Positions 19,436 through 29,349 are shown, numbered from the stretch's first letter. The stretch is DNA of 64,000 bases from Rhodospirillaceae bacterium (GCA_002722885.1 PBNE01000006.1:85690-149689); one strand, 5' to 3'. Made by a program: numbers and translations. The notes: generated by a model not told the origin, from the sequence alone.

Positions 19436-19921
19436 TCAGCCCTCCCGCGCCGCAACGACGGCTTTGGCGACGTCATCATCGCTGACATCGACGCCGATCA
19501 GCTTGACTGTGGCCTCACGTGCAGCGTCAGCAGCCATATCGGTTAGGTTCTCCATCGCGTCGGCCTTGGCGGCACTGATGGTGCGCTGTGCTTCCTCGAT
19601 CTGGGCGGCGATTTCGCCGTCGAGTTCGTGGTTGCGGGCCTCGGCAGCTTTTGCGGCGGCCTGGTTGGCCTCACCGACCGCACTCAGCGCACTCTGGCGG
19701 GCGCCGACCAGCGACGCCTCATAGGCTTCCATGGCGGCATTGGCCTGCGACTTGGCCTGCTGGGCAGCATCGAGATCGCTCTCGATCTTTTCCTTACGCG
19801 CGGCCAACACACCACCGATCTTCGGCAACGCCACAAATGCCATCACCAGATAAAGAATGGTGAAGCAGACGGCGAGCCAGAAGAACTGGGGCAGAAAATG
19901 CCAGAACTCTAACTGGGGCAT
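19436..19921 (-). CDS. ATP synthase F0 subunit b'
   Basis: Second, divergent b-type stalk subunit (b', often named AtpG or AtpX), 161 residues, found in alphaproteobacteria, cyanobacteria and chloroplasts. It has an N-terminal helix FFWLAVCFTILYLVMAFVALP and then a long Ala/Glu-rich coiled helix. Presence of both b and b' means the stalk is a heterodimer. It lies between atpE and atpF. Confidence 0.93.
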   Translation of the reverse strand: MPQLEFWHFLPQFFWLAVCFTILYLVMAFVALPKIGGVLAARKEKIESDLDAAQQAKSQANAAMEAYEASLVGARQSALSAVGEANQAAAKAAEARNHELDGEIAAQIEEAQRTISAAKADAMENLTDMAADAAREATVKLIGVDVSDDDVAKAVVAAREG

Positions 19922-19983
19922 GGGCTTTGGGCCTTCCTGTTCGGACGAACACGTGCCGGCCTGTTACCGAGCCGGCACAGGAA

Positions 19984-20211
19984 TCAGAACACGAAGAGCA
20001 GCAGAAGCGCGATGAGCAGGGCGTAAAGCGCCACGGCCTCGACCAGCGCAAAGCCGATCCACATGAAGCCCTGGACGTTGCCCGCGGCAGCCGGGTTGCG
20101 ACCGACCGATGAGATCATCGAGGCGAAGATGTTGCCGATACCGGCGCCAACGCCGCCCAGGCCAATCACAGCCAGACCGGCACCAATGAGCTTTGCAGCT
20201 TCAGCTTCCAT
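19984..20211 (-). CDS. atpE: ATP synthase F0 subunit c
   Basis: Proteolipid c subunit forming the rotor ring, 75 residues in two hydrophobic helices joined by a polar loop (GRNPAAAGN, residues 37-45). The proton-carrying carboxylate is Glu58 in IGFALVEAVALYALL. The carboxylate is Glu, as is common in alphaproteobacteria, and there is no sodium-type QxxxE/ES signature, so coupling is expected to be by protons. Confidence 0.97.
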   Translation of the reverse strand: MEAEAAKLIGAGLAVIGLGGVGAGIGNIFASMISSVGRNPAAAGNVQGFMWIGFALVEAVALYALLIALLLLFVF

Positions 20212-20274
20212 GGAATGTTTCCTCTTGCGTTAAACGGTAGATGGGGTTGCGACGGTTTCGATCCCGTCGGTGAT

Positions 20275-21036
20275 TCAGTGCATCTCCAGAGCGTCGTGCA
20301 GGTAGATGCAGGAAAGGACCGCAAAAACGTAGGCCTGCAGGAACGCAATGGCGAACTCGAGAATGGTCAGGCCGATCGTCGCCGCCATGGGGACAATCGC
20401 CGGAAGAATGTAGAAGGCGCCCAGCGGAGCAATGAAGCCCGCGAACACTTTCAGCATGGTGTGGCCTGCTGTCAGGTTGGCGAACAGACGCAGGCCCAGG
20501 CTGACCGGGCGAATCAGGTAGCTCAACACCTCGATGGGAATGACCAGAGGTGCAAGGAAACCGGGTACGCCGGTCGGCAGGAAGAAACCGAAGAAACCCA
20601 GGCCGTGCTTCATGAAACCGATAATCGTCACACCGATAAACACCACGAAGGCCAGACCGAACGTCACGACGATCTGGCTGGTCACGGTGAAGCTGTACGG
20701 CAGCATGCCCAGCATGTTGCAGAACAGGATGAACATGAAGAGTGTGAAGATGAACGGGAAGTAGGGCCGGCCACCGCTGCCGACGTTGTCGCGAATCATG
20801 TTCGCGATGAACTCGTAGGAAAGCTCGACCAGTGACTGCATGCGCCCGGGAACCATGGCGCGCTTGGACATGAAGATGGTGGTGAAGGCGATGACCAGAA
20901 TGGTCGCCGCGAACATCCACAACACCGAATTCGTGATGTGCAGCTCCAGACCGCCGACCGTCAGATCGACAGTTTTGGAAACCGAAAACTGACTAAGAGG
21001 GCTATGCCCTCCGTCACCATGGGAATCAGTCGCCAC
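20275..21036 (-). CDS. atpB: ATP synthase F0 subunit a
   Basis: Stator subunit a containing the proton half-channels, 253 residues and about six helices. The essential Arg is in PVSLGLRLFANLTAGHTML. The GTG at 21036 is preferred: it gives the usual short N-terminus before SPLSQF and overlaps the atpI stop. A GTG at 21060 is also in frame but would embed the start further into atpI. It is the second gene of the F0 operon. Confidence 0.95.
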   Translation of the reverse strand: MATDSHGDGGHSPLSQFSVSKTVDLTVGGLELHITNSVLWMFAATILVIAFTTIFMSKRAMVPGRMQSLVELSYEFIANMIRDNVGSGGRPYFPFIFTLFMFILFCNMLGMLPYSFTVTSQIVVTFGLAFVVFIGVTIIGFMKHGLGFFGFFLPTGVPGFLAPLVIPIEVLSYLIRPVSLGLRLFANLTAGHTMLKVFAGFIAPLGAFYILPAIVPMAATIGLTILEFAIAFLQAYVFAVLSCIYLHDALEMH

Positions 21037-21376
21037 GCGTCGTCCCGTCCTTCTTGTCACTCGCTGGACCGCGAAGCGATCCGTGGGTAAATCCGCTCAC
21101 GGTCTTGTACACGTTGATGAACCCTGCGCCCATGCCCATGACCAGAAAGATCATGATGAACAGGGGTGCTGTGCCCAATTCCCCGTCCAGCCAGATACCC
21201 AGAAAGACGGAAACGCCAAGCGCCGCAACCATCTCCATCGCCAGCCTCATGGCCATACCGTAGCCGGATGCCGTTGCGCGTTTCTGGGGATCGGGCCGGG
21301 TCGCGGCCTCTTCCCTTTCACGTGCCGCAGCGATCCGCTGCTGCAGGTCTGAAAGGTCTGGCGGCTGGTCTGTCAT
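21026..21376 (-). CDS. atpI: AtpI, F0 ATP synthase assembly protein
   Basis: AtpI/AtpZ-type protein of 116 residues, first gene of the F0 operon. The N-terminal 45 residues are charged (MTDQPPDLSDLQQRIAAARE), followed by two membrane helices (about residues 47-65 and 74-95). Family members help c-ring assembly or Mg2+ uptake. The operon promoter should lie in 21377-21528, an AT-richer stretch after smc that also holds small inverted repeats. Confidence 0.88.
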   Translation of the reverse strand: MTDQPPDLSDLQQRIAAAREREEAATRPDPQKRATASGYGMAMRLAMEMVAALGVSVFLGIWLDGELGTAPLFIMIFLVMGMGAGFINVYKTVSGFTHGSLRGPASDKKDGTTRGD

Positions 21377-21528
21377 GGTCTTGACCCCCGCCCTTTCGTC
21401 TTGCGCAGCGGCCCCGGTACCGGGCGAAAGAGCGCGCGAACCATACGGATGGCCACATGGCGTGTCAAGGCGACCGAACGACTCTTTCTGGAGTCGAATA
21501 GTCGTTATATTTCAACGATATAGGCCAG

Positions 21529-24500
21529 TCAGGCGATGGCTCGAAGCTGCTCCGCAGCCGCAAGGTCGACGGAGACCAGTTGCGACACGCCGGGTTCTCT
21601 CATGGTGACGCCGAAAAGCCGGTCCATCCGAGCCATCGTGAGCCGGTGATGGGTCACGACCAGGAACCGCGTGTCGCCGGATTGGGCAAACTCGTCCAGC
21701 AGATCGCAGAATCGGTCAACGTTGGCATCGTCCAGCGGGGCGTCGACCTCGTCGAGCACACAAACGGGCGAAGGATTGGTCAGGAACAAGGCAAAGATCA
21801 GGGCCAGCGCCGTCAGGGCCTGTTCGCCACCCGAAAGCAATGACAACGACTGCAGCTTCTTGCCCGACGGACTGGCCTCGATCTCGAGGCCTGCTTCAAG
21901 CGGGTCGTTCGAATCGACCATGGAAAGGCGGGCATGGCCGCCAAACAGGCGTTTGTGCAGCCGCTGGAAATTCGCATCGATCTCGTGGAAAGCCGCGAGC
22001 AGCCGTTCCCGGCCTTCCTTGTTGAGTTCGGTGATGCCCCGGCGAAGCCGCTGGATCGCCTCCTCGAGGTCTTCACGCTCGGACACCATAACCGAAAGCT
22101 GTTCTTCGACCTCCTGGGCTTCGATCTCGGCGCGCAGATTCACCGGGCCCATGTTGTCGCGCTCTCTGACGACCTTCCCGAACTTTTCTTCCAGTTCGGA
22201 GGCTGACGGAAGCTTGTCGTGATCGACCACGGTCTCGGTGAGGGATTCGGGTTCGACCTCCAGCCTCTCGCGAATCTGGCGGGTGATCTCGGCGGCGGCC
22301 TGGCGCGCCTGTTCCACTGCACCTTCGCGACGGGCGCGTTCCTCACGCAGATCCGACAGGCCCGCTCCCGCCTGACGAAGGGCGCGATCACACGCTGCCA
22401 GGGAGTCTTCTGCCGCAGCGCGTCGATCGGCCGCGTCGCGTCGAACCTTCTCAGCCGCTTCCAGACTGTCGGCCAAACCGGAGCGGTGCTCGGCGATGCG
22501 AGCCGGTTTGTCGTCGAGTGCCGCGGCTTCAGCCTCGCCAGCTTCCAAGCGGGTTTCGAGATCGCCGATTCGGGTGGCTGCGCCGCTGGCGCGGCCCTGC
22601 CACGACTGACGTTCCTGAGCGATGGCTGAAAGCCGGCGTTCGCGGAACTCGGCCTCGCGCTGAAGCCGATCACATTCACCCCGGAGACGTGAGAGATTGC
22701 CGCGTTCCGAGCCAAGTTCTTCACGCAGAGGCTCAAGGCCATCGTCAGCATCGGCCGGCGGCATGTCGGCGGCCTGCTGGCGGGCTTCGGCAAGCGAAAC
22801 AGCCAGTTCGCCCCGTTCAGCGGAGATCCGCTCGGCCATGGCCGTCAGGTCGTTGCGGCGGGCTTCGGCAGCCTGGCTGCGGCTTTCTTCGCTGCGGTGG
22901 CTTTCGCGGGCATGAGACAAGGTCTCAGCGGCTTCGTCGGTTGCCGCCCGTTGTGCGTTCTCACGGCGAACCGCTTCGGCCACGGCTTCGTTGGCGTCTT
23001 GCATGGCCCGGTGGGCCTGGTCACGGGATGCGTTGGCACTCTCAATCTCGCGTGCGAGCGCTTCCAGCCGCGCGCGCTGGGCCAACCGGGCCGCAGCGCT
23101 TGTGGCAGCATCGTTCACGACAAAGCCATCCCACCGCCACAGCCGACCCTCGCGGCTGACAAGGCGCTGGCCCGTACGAAGTCGCGCAGCGAGTTCCGCG
23201 CCTCGGGAATCGTCAACCACGCCAATCTGCGATAGCCGTCGGGCCAGCTCCGGCGGCGCAGCAGCATGGCTGCTGAGCGGTTCGGCTCCCTCCGGCAACG
23301 GCTGGACATCCGTGAACGGCGGCAAGAGTGACCAGCCGACCGAACCGCTGTTGCCGACTGGTGCATCGAGGTCGTCGCCCAAGGCCACGCCCAGCGCCGT
23401 CTCATAACCATCGGTCACACGCACGGCGTTAAGGACGGGGGTGCCGTCCGTGCCGTCGCGATCGGCTGCCAGGGCGGCCAGGGCATCATGTTCGGCCGTG
23501 AGACCGGTTGCCCGACCGTCAGCATCTCGGAAGCGGCTGCGGGCTTCGTCTTCCGTCTGACGGCAGTCCTGCAATCGGGTCTGCGCCGCGGCCAGAGCCT
23601 TCCGCGCTGCGGCGAGTGCCTGCTCGCCCTCCTGTTCCTCACGACGGAGGCGGTCGAGCGAATCGGTGTCATCGAGGCCGAGATTGAGTTGGCCACGTTC
23701 GGCTTCGACGTCTCTTGTCTGGTGATCCAGCCTGGCGATCCGTCCTTCAAGGTCCGTGACACGGGCTTCCAGGGCCTGTCGGCGCGCCGACCGTGCAGCC
23801 CGCTCCTCGGCAAGTGCCGTCACGCGGTCCTCAAGTTCCGACACCTTGGTCTGCATGGCCGCGACCGCTTCACCGGCCTTACGAATGGCGTCGACCTCAC
23901 AGGCACGCTGTTCGTTCAGGCGGCTTTCTTCGCTGTCGAGTTCAGCGAGCGCACGGGCGGCATCCTCAGCCAGTGTCGATTCGCGTTCATGATCGGCCTT
24001 GAGTTGGCGCAGGCGGTCGGCAATCTCTCGGTGCTGCTCGTTGATCCGCCGCTCTTCGGCTTCCAGCGCGACCCGGGCAACGTTGAGTTCGTTGAGAGCC
24101 TGGCCGGCTTCTCCCTCGGCCTCACGCAGAGGCGGTAGAGCTTCCGCGGCTTCGGCTTGAGCTGTTGTTGTCGCTGCCACGATACGCGTCGCCTCAGCAG
24201 CGCGCGTTTCGGCGTCGTTCAGGCTTTCGGTTGTGGCTTCCACGGCTGCTACGGAATCCTCCCAGCGGCGCAGCAGCCAACGAGCCTCGGCTTCACGAAT
24301 GCGATCGCTCAGGCGGCGGTAACGCTGGGCCTGACGAGCCTGACGCTGGAGGGCGGCAAGCTGACCTTCTAGGCCGCCGATCACATCACCCAGCCGTTCC
24401 AGATTGGTCTCGGCTGCACGCAGGCGGAGCTCGGCCTCATGACGGCGCGACTGTAGTCCGGCGATGCCTGCGGCTTCCTCGAGCAGGTGTCTGCGGGCAG

Positions 24501-24972
24501 CGGGCTTGGATTGGATCAGATCGGCAATCTGCCCCTGGCTGACCAGGGCCGAACTCTTCGTGCCACTGGCGATGTCGGCAAAAAAGAGCTGCACGTCGCG
24601 TGCGCGAGTGTCCTGGCCGTTGATCCGATAGGACGAGCCGCCGCCGCGTTCGATCCGGCGCAGAATCTGGAACTCTTCTTCTTCGTTCCAGGCTGCCGGC
24701 GCATCGCGCGCCTCGTTGTCGAGAGTCAGGGAGACCTCGGCCACATTTCGGCCGGGCCGGAAGTCGGTGCCGGAAAAGATCACATCCTCCATGCCGCCGC
24801 CGCGCATCTTCTTGGCGGAGGATTCGCCCATAACCCAGCGCAGGGCTTCCAGCAGGTTCGACTTGCCGCAACCGTTGGGTCCCACGACACCGGTCAGGCC
24901 CGGCTCGATGACGAACTCGGTCGGATCGACGAAGGATTTGAAACCGCTGAGCCTGAGGCGAGAAAAATGCAC
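21529..24972 (-). CDS. smc: Chromosome segregation protein SMC
   Basis: Structural maintenance of chromosomes ATPase, 1147 residues. Walker A is GPNGCGKS at residues 31-38. Two long Glu/Arg/Ala-rich coiled-coil arms flank a hinge around residues 500-620. The C-terminal head has the ABC signature LSLLSGGEQALTALAL and Walker B VCVLDEVDAPLDDANV. It organises and segregates the chromosome with ScpA/ScpB, which are not in this window. Length and architecture are complete. Confidence 0.97.
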   Translation of the reverse strand: MHFSRLRLSGFKSFVDPTEFVIEPGLTGVVGPNGCGKSNLLEALRWVMGESSAKKMRGGGMEDVIFSGTDFRPGRNVAEVSLTLDNEARDAPAAWNEEEEFQILRRIERGGGSSYRINGQDTRARDVQLFFADIASGTKSSALVSQGQIADLIQSKPAARRHLLEEAAGIAGLQSRRHEAELRLRAAETNLERLGDVIGGLEGQLAALQRQARQAQRYRRLSDRIREAEARWLLRRWEDSVAAVEATTESLNDAETRAAEATRIVAATTTAQAEAAEALPPLREAEGEAGQALNELNVARVALEAEERRINEQHREIADRLRQLKADHERESTLAEDAARALAELDSEESRLNEQRACEVDAIRKAGEAVAAMQTKVSELEDRVTALAEERAARSARRQALEARVTDLEGRIARLDHQTRDVEAERGQLNLGLDDTDSLDRLRREEQEGEQALAAARKALAAAQTRLQDCRQTEDEARSRFRDADGRATGLTAEHDALAALAADRDGTDGTPVLNAVRVTDGYETALGVALGDDLDAPVGNSGSVGWSLLPPFTDVQPLPEGAEPLSSHAAAPPELARRLSQIGVVDDSRGAELAARLRTGQRLVSREGRLWRWDGFVVNDAATSAAARLAQRARLEALAREIESANASRDQAHRAMQDANEAVAEAVRRENAQRAATDEAAETLSHARESHRSEESRSQAAEARRNDLTAMAERISAERGELAVSLAEARQQAADMPPADADDGLEPLREELGSERGNLSRLRGECDRLQREAEFRERRLSAIAQERQSWQGRASGAATRIGDLETRLEAGEAEAAALDDKPARIAEHRSGLADSLEAAEKVRRDAADRRAAAEDSLAACDRALRQAGAGLSDLREERARREGAVEQARQAAAEITRQIRERLEVEPESLTETVVDHDKLPSASELEEKFGKVVRERDNMGPVNLRAEIEAQEVEEQLSVMVSEREDLEEAIQRLRRGITELNKEGRERLLAAFHEIDANFQRLHKRLFGGHARLSMVDSNDPLEAGLEIEASPSGKKLQSLSLLSGGEQALTALALIFALFLTNPSPVCVLDEVDAPLDDANVDRFCDLLDEFAQSGDTRFLVVTHHRLTMARMDRLFGVTMREPGVSQLVSVDLAAAEQLRAIA

Positions 24973-25025
24973 GGTCGTCAGCCTTTGGCCGTGAAACAGA
25001 GACGTGAGACCGTGGTTCCGATCAT

Positions 25026-25631
25026 TCAGATATGTCCTTCGATCTCGCGCAGCAGGGTGTCGAACTCTTCGAAGCTCATGTTACCCGGGTGGCTCTCGCC
25101 ATTGATGATGAAGGTCGGCGTCGAAGCAATGTCGTAGGTCTCGCTGCCGTGCAGGCGGACGGCGAGGATGCCGGTGATGATCGAATCATCGGCCAGACAC
25201 TCGTCGACCATGGCGGGATCCTGCCCGCCCATGCGGATGATGCTCTTGATTTCACCGAGCGGATCGCTCGATCGCGCCCATTGTTCCTGTGTCTGGAACA
25301 TGACGTCGACAAACGGGAAGAAGCGGTCTTCGCCGCTGCAGCGCGCGATGGCCGAGACGGCCAGTGCGATGCGGTCGAGCGGAAACTCCCGGAAAACCAG
25401 CTTGGCGCGTCCGGTGTCGAAGTACTCTTCCTTGAGCGTCGGATAGGTCTCGGTGTGGAAGGCGGCGCAATGCGAACAGGTCATAGAAGAGTATTCGATG
25501 ATCTCGATTGGAGCATCGGAGTCGCCCAGAATCATGTCCGGCAACGGCTCTGCATCCTGTGCCCATACGTTGGCAGCAGGAAGAACCGCCGTGGCGGCGA
25601 CGGCGGCGAGAATTTGGCGTCGTGTCAGCAA
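25026..25631 (-). CDS. DsbA-family thioredoxin-fold periplasmic oxidoreductase
   Basis: Thiol-disulfide oxidoreductase of about 201 residues with the active-site pair in MTCSHCAAFH (CxxC) and the cis-Pro region STPTFIINGE. The N-terminus LLTRRQILAAVAATAVLPAANVWAQD looks like a Tat-type or Sec signal with a twin Arg. A TTG at 25631 is chosen because GAGAGG precedes it; an ATG at 25676 lacks a visible ribosome binding site. It forms the block smc, dsbA-like, DUF721, mutY seen in other alphaproteobacteria. Confidence 0.9.
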   Translation of the reverse strand: MLTRRQILAAVAATAVLPAANVWAQDAEPLPDMILGDSDAPIEIIEYSSMTCSHCAAFHTETYPTLKEEYFDTGRAKLVFREFPLDRIALAVSAIARCSGEDRFFPFVDVMFQTQEQWARSSDPLGEIKSIIRMGGQDPAMVDECLADDSIITGILAVRLHGSETYDIASTPTFIINGESHPGNMSFEEFDTLLREIEGHI

Positions 25632-25772
25632 GATTCGATCCTCTCTGGGAATCGAGGCGCCGGAAGTGAATGGCATAGCTGAGTATAGGGGGCGGGAGTC
25701 CGGCGCCTCAAGCGCTCCTCCATCCCCTGCCGGGGTGTTGGTGGTGGATAAATTACGGGTTGTCCCTAGGGT

Positions 25773-26270
25773 TCATGCTGCGGGTTTGGTGCCCAGCACG
25801 GCACGGCCCAGCCGTTCCAGCGCCTCGCGCAGGCCGGGGTCGTCAATGCCATCGAGCTGGGTTTTGAGTTTGGCTTCCTCGGCGTCAGTGAGTGGCCGTG
25901 GCGTGCGAGCTTTCGGTCTGTCGGGTGGCACAACGTCACCCTGACGCAGCTTTAGCCGGGTGACGGCGCGATGGCCGAAGAAGGTTGCGATGCGCTCCAG
26001 AATCTTTGGCTCAAGATGCTGCAGCTCCAGGGCAAAGGCCGGAGCGACCCGGATGGACAGCACACTGTCGCGGCCCAGCTTGTCGGGTAGGCAGACCTCG
26101 GCCAGCCGTTCACCGACGATGGCCTGCCAGTCCGTCACCAGACGAGACTCGGCGAAGCCGTGTTTGCGATAGGCCGTGGCCGCTGCCTGCGGCAGCAACA
26201 GACCGGCACGGGTCGGCTTGCCGCGCCGTTTGGCGGGCTCCTTCGACGGCTGAGTCTTGCGTTGCGCCAT
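25773..26270 (-). CDS. DUF721 / DciA-like protein
   Basis: A 165-residue DUF721 domain protein. In many bacteria this family (DciA) helps load the replicative helicase DnaB. A basic N-terminus rich in Lys and Arg precedes the domain, whose core is LVTDWQAIVGERLAEVCLP and LSIRVAPAFALELQHLEPKILERI. The ATG at 26270 matches the start of homologues; ATGs at 26306 and 26357 are possible but the latter runs into mutY. Its start region is divergent from and close to mutY, so the two probably share a promoter region. Confidence 0.85.
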   Translation of the reverse strand: MAQRKTQPSKEPAKRRGKPTRAGLLLPQAAATAYRKHGFAESRLVTDWQAIVGERLAEVCLPDKLGRDSVLSIRVAPAFALELQHLEPKILERIATFFGHRAVTRLKLRQGDVVPPDRPKARTPRPLTDAEEAKLKTQLDGIDDPGLREALERLGRAVLGTKPAA

Positions 26271-26341
26271 TGCGGGCACCGGCTTCCCCGGGACTGTGGT
26301 AACCATGGGTCTTGGGTGTGACCAGAGAATGTGGCGAGGCC

Positions 26342-27400
26342 ATGACGGAGTCGTCAACAGTAGAACCGGGTGCAGCCAGTCTTCTGGCCTGGTACGACCG
26401 CCATCGCCGTGATCTGCCCTGGCGTGCCCGAGCGGGCGAGATAGCTGATCCCTACCGGGTCTGGCTGTCGGAAATCATGCTGCAGCAGACCACGGTTCAG
26501 GCCGTGATTCCCTATTTTCTGCGCTTTCTAGAGCGCTGGCCCACGGTCGAGGCGCTTGCTGCTGCTCCCCGTGACGACATCATGGCGGCCTGGGCAGGAC
26601 TCGGCTATTACGCCCGCGCACGGCGACTTCACGATTGCGCGCGTCTGATTGCTGACGAGCACGGCGGGCGCTTCCCGGAGACCGAAGCCGGGCTTCGCGC
26701 CCTTCCGGGGATCGGCGCCTACACCTCAGGGGCCATTGCGGCGATCGCGTTCAACCGTCCTGCCGCCGCGGTCGACGGCAATGTCGAGCGGGTTATGGCC
26801 AGGGTCTATGCGATCGATGAACCCATGCCACAGGGCAAGAAGGCGATCCGTTCGCGGACAGACAACATGGTACCCACCGATAGACCCGGCGACTTCGCCC
26901 AGGCTCTGATGGATCTGGGTGCCACACTCTGTACGCCGCGCAAGCCTGCTTGCGGCCTGTGTCCCTGGCGGGATACCTGTCTCGGACGCCGGGCGGGCAT
27001 CGCTGAGACTCTGCCCCGTACGGCGCCCAAAAAGGAGAGGCCGCACAAACACGGGTTTACGTTCTGGCTTGTCCGTCCCGATGGTGCGGTTCTGTTGCGG
27101 ACCCGACCCGATGACGGCCTGCTTGGCGGGATGCTTGAGGTGCCGTCAACACCCTGGCGGGATGTTGCCTGGACGCTGGATGAAGCTATGGCCCACGCTC
27201 CGCTTTCCGGTTCGTGGCGTCTTCTGCCTGATGTCGTGCGTCACGGCTTCACCCATTTCACCATCGATCTGAAGGTTGCCGTCCTCGTCGGTGAGACAAC
27301 GTCCGGCGCCGGTGCGTGGCATTACCCTGACGACTTCGATGCTCTCGCGCTGCCGACCATGACACGCAAGGTCGTGCGTCACGTGCTTACGGGCCGTTAA
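26342..27400 (+). CDS. mutY: A/G-specific adenine DNA glycosylase
   Basis: Base-excision repair glycosylase removing adenine mispaired with 8-oxoguanine, 352 residues. The catalytic Glu is in WLSEIMLQQTTV, the helix-hairpin-helix is LPGIGAYTSGAIAAIAF with the catalytic Asp in AVDGNVERV, and the 4Fe-4S cluster motif C-x6-C-x2-C-x5-C is CTPRKPACGLCPWRDTC. A C-terminal NUDIX-like domain (PDGAVLLRTRPDDGLLGGMLE) recognises 8-oxoG. It overlaps the convergent rnhB stop by 14 bases. Confidence 0.96.
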   Translation: MTESSTVEPGAASLLAWYDRHRRDLPWRARAGEIADPYRVWLSEIMLQQTTVQAVIPYFLRFLERWPTVEALAAAPRDDIMAAWAGLGYYARARRLHDCARLIADEHGGRFPETEAGLRALPGIGAYTSGAIAAIAFNRPAAAVDGNVERVMARVYAIDEPMPQGKKAIRSRTDNMVPTDRPGDFAQALMDLGATLCTPRKPACGLCPWRDTCLGRRAGIAETLPRTAPKKERPHKHGFTFWLVRPDGAVLLRTRPDDGLLGGMLEVPSTPWRDVAWTLDEAMAHAPLSGSWRLLPDVVRHGFTHFTIDLKVAVLVGETTSGAGAWHYPDDFDALALPTMTRKVVRHVLTGR

Positions 27401-27986
27401 GCAGGGCGGCGATCGGTTTGAAGGATCGGCGGTGATGTTCGGTCACGCCCCGGCTGTTGAGGCCCGCACGGTGTTCGGCCGTGCCGTAACCGGCGTTACG
27501 CTCCCAGCCGTAGCCGGGATGGGCCGAAGCCAACTCCGCCATCAGCTGGTCGCGGGTGACCTTTGCGACGATCGAAGCGGCAGCAATGGAGACACTGCGG
27601 CCATCGCCCTTAATAACGGTCGTGACGGGGCAAGAGAGCTTGGGCGCTCGGTTGCCGTCAACCAGCGCATGGGCGGGCCGGCGTGGCAAGGCCGCCACTG
27701 CGCGCTCCATGGCAAGCATCGAGGCCGCCAGGATGTTCATGCGGTCGATGTCGGCGGCCTCGACCTGACCCAGTCCGACCTCAGCTTTGGCGAGCAGTTC
27801 CGCAGCCAGGCTTTCGCGCCGCGCCGCGCTCAGGTTCTTGGAATCGTCGAGGCCGGCGGGAATCGCTTTGGAGTCGAGGATGACCGCACAGGCCACCACC
27901 GGGCCCGCCCAGGGGCCGCGCCCCACTTCATCGACGCCCGCAACCGGTGCCGTGACAGCTTGTTCGTGGTCAAGATTTGGCGGCAT
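27387..27986 (-). CDS. rnhB: Ribonuclease HII
   Basis: Type 2 RNase H removing ribonucleotides and RNA-DNA hybrids, about 199 residues. The catalytic acidic pair is in AGVDEVGRGPWAGPVVA, with further Asp residues in HALVDGNRAPK and near VTTVIKGDGRSVSIAAASIVAKV. The ATG at 27986 fits homologues; an ATG at 28013 is further upstream within the antiporter gene. It overlaps the antiporter stop by 17 bases, so the two are likely co-transcribed. Confidence 0.95.
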   Translation of the reverse strand: MPPNLDHEQAVTAPVAGVDEVGRGPWAGPVVACAVILDSKAIPAGLDDSKNLSAARRESLAAELLAKAEVGLGQVEAADIDRMNILAASMLAMERAVAALPRRPAHALVDGNRAPKLSCPVTTVIKGDGRSVSIAAASIVAKVTRDQLMAELASAHPGYGWERNAGYGTAEHRAGLNSRGVTEHHRRSFKPIAALLNGP

Positions 27987-29349
27987 CGTCCGCCGGATCG
28001 GTGTCAGATGCATTCGCGGGATCAGCCGGCCCTGACGTAGGTGTGTCCTCGACGCGAACTTCAGGCGGGGCCTTTTGGTGCCGTCTGGCCAGGGCCTGCT
28101 TCTTCTCGCCCGCCCAGATCAAGCCCTGGACAGCGCTGGCGGTCGCGCGTGGATAAAGCCGTTCCATCAGGTCATGCAGGTTGTCGACATGGACGGCGAG
28201 CCGCTGGATGCGCCGCGCACTGTCAAGCCAAAGCGGGCTGATGATCAGGCTGAGCGCGATCACGGCCAGTAACATGCGGTAGGCCTCGTTGTTGATCGCG
28301 CCGACCGAAAGGCCAAGCGCGATCAGCACAAAGGAGAACTCACCGACCTGCCCGAGCGACACACCGCCCAGCCATGCGCGAGGCCAAGGTTCCTTCAGGA
28401 AGCGGAGGATGCCGACGTTCATGGCCGTCTTGCCTAGGGTCACGATCAGCAGCATCAGGAGAATCTCGCCCAGATTGTCCCAGATGAAACCAAGGTCGAT
28501 CAGAAGGCCTATCGACAGGAAGAACAGCATCAGGAGCACGCCCTGGATCGGCAGGGTGACGCGCAGCATGATCGCGCGGTCGGTGCTGTTGCCCAGCAGC
28601 AGGCCCGCCAGGAACGCGCCATAGGCGGTCGACATACCAAACAGGCCGCTGATCGCCGCTGCCGCGAAACACAGGGCCACGGCGCCGACGGCCATTAGGT
28701 CAGCCTGGTCGCGTGCCAGTTGACGCAAAGGCAAGGTGATCTTTCCCTTATGGCTCAGGAACCAGAGGAAGGCGGCCAGGGTCAGGACCGATCCGATCAG
28801 TGGCAGGGTCGCCTGCAGCGTGATCGACTGGCCGGGCGCCAGGGTCGAGATCACCAGCATCATCGGTACGATGGCGAGATCCTGGGCGATCAGAATGGCG
28901 ATCGCACGCTTGCCGACCTCACTTTTGAGTTCACCGACGTCCTCCAGCATCTTGATCGTTACCGCGGTCGAGGACAGCGCGATGGCAAAGCCGACGAGAA
29001 CCCCGCGCTCCCATGGCCAGCCCAGCGGCCAGGTCAGCAGCAGGATCACGCCTGTGGCAATGATGATCTGCAGGCCGGTTCCGATCGCGGCGAACTTCAG
29101 GACGGAACGGAAGTCACTGACGTCGAGTTCCATACCGATGCTGAACAGCAGAAGAAGCACGCCCATTTCGGCCAGCAGGGTGATCTGCTCCCGGTCTTCG
29201 ACAAATCCGAGCACCGAAGGTCCCAGTACCACGCCGGCCAGGATGTAGCCCACGATCGCGGGCTGCTTCAGTCGGCCCAGCGCCAGCCCGCAGACCAGCG
29301 CGACCGTCACGACGAAAGCGATTTCCGTGAGCTCGTGACCGTGTTCCAT
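27970..29349 (-). CDS. CPA2-family cation:proton antiporter (KefB/YbaL-like membrane domain)
   Basis: Monovalent cation:proton antiporter-2 family, 459 residues with about 12-13 helices. The N-terminal GYILAGVVLGPSVLGFV and the ALSSTAVTIKMLEDVGELKSEVGK segment are typical of Kef-type transporters. Unlike KefB/C there is no C-terminal TrkA-N nucleotide-binding domain; the tail is a short Pro/Asp/Ala-rich cytosolic segment. The transported ion (K+ or Na+) cannot be read from sequence. Confidence 0.9.
   Translation of the reverse strand: MEHGHELTEIAFVVTVALVCGLALGRLKQPAIVGYILAGVVLGPSVLGFVEDREQITLLAEMGVLLLLFSIGMELDVSDFRSVLKFAAIGTGLQIIIATGVILLLTWPLGWPWERGVLVGFAIALSSTAVTIKMLEDVGELKSEVGKRAIAILIAQDLAIVPMMLVISTLAPGQSITLQATLPLIGSVLTLAAFLWFLSHKGKITLPLRQLARDQADLMAVGAVALCFAAAAISGLFGMSTAYGAFLAGLLLGNSTDRAIMLRVTLPIQGVLLMLFFLSIGLLIDLGFIWDNLGEILLMLLIVTLGKTAMNVGILRFLKEPWPRAWLGGVSLGQVGEFSFVLIALGLSVGAINNEAYRMLLAVIALSLIISPLWLDSARRIQRLAVHVDNLHDLMERLYPRATASAVQGLIWAGEKKQALARRHQKAPPEVRVEDTPTSGPADPANASDTDPADDAAKS

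Noticed and set aside
21479-21520. Small hairpins CGACTC/GAGTCG and TCGTT/AACGA between smc and atpI
   Set aside because: Short stems, no T-tract on the smc strand; may be part of the atp promoter region but not supportable as a terminator.
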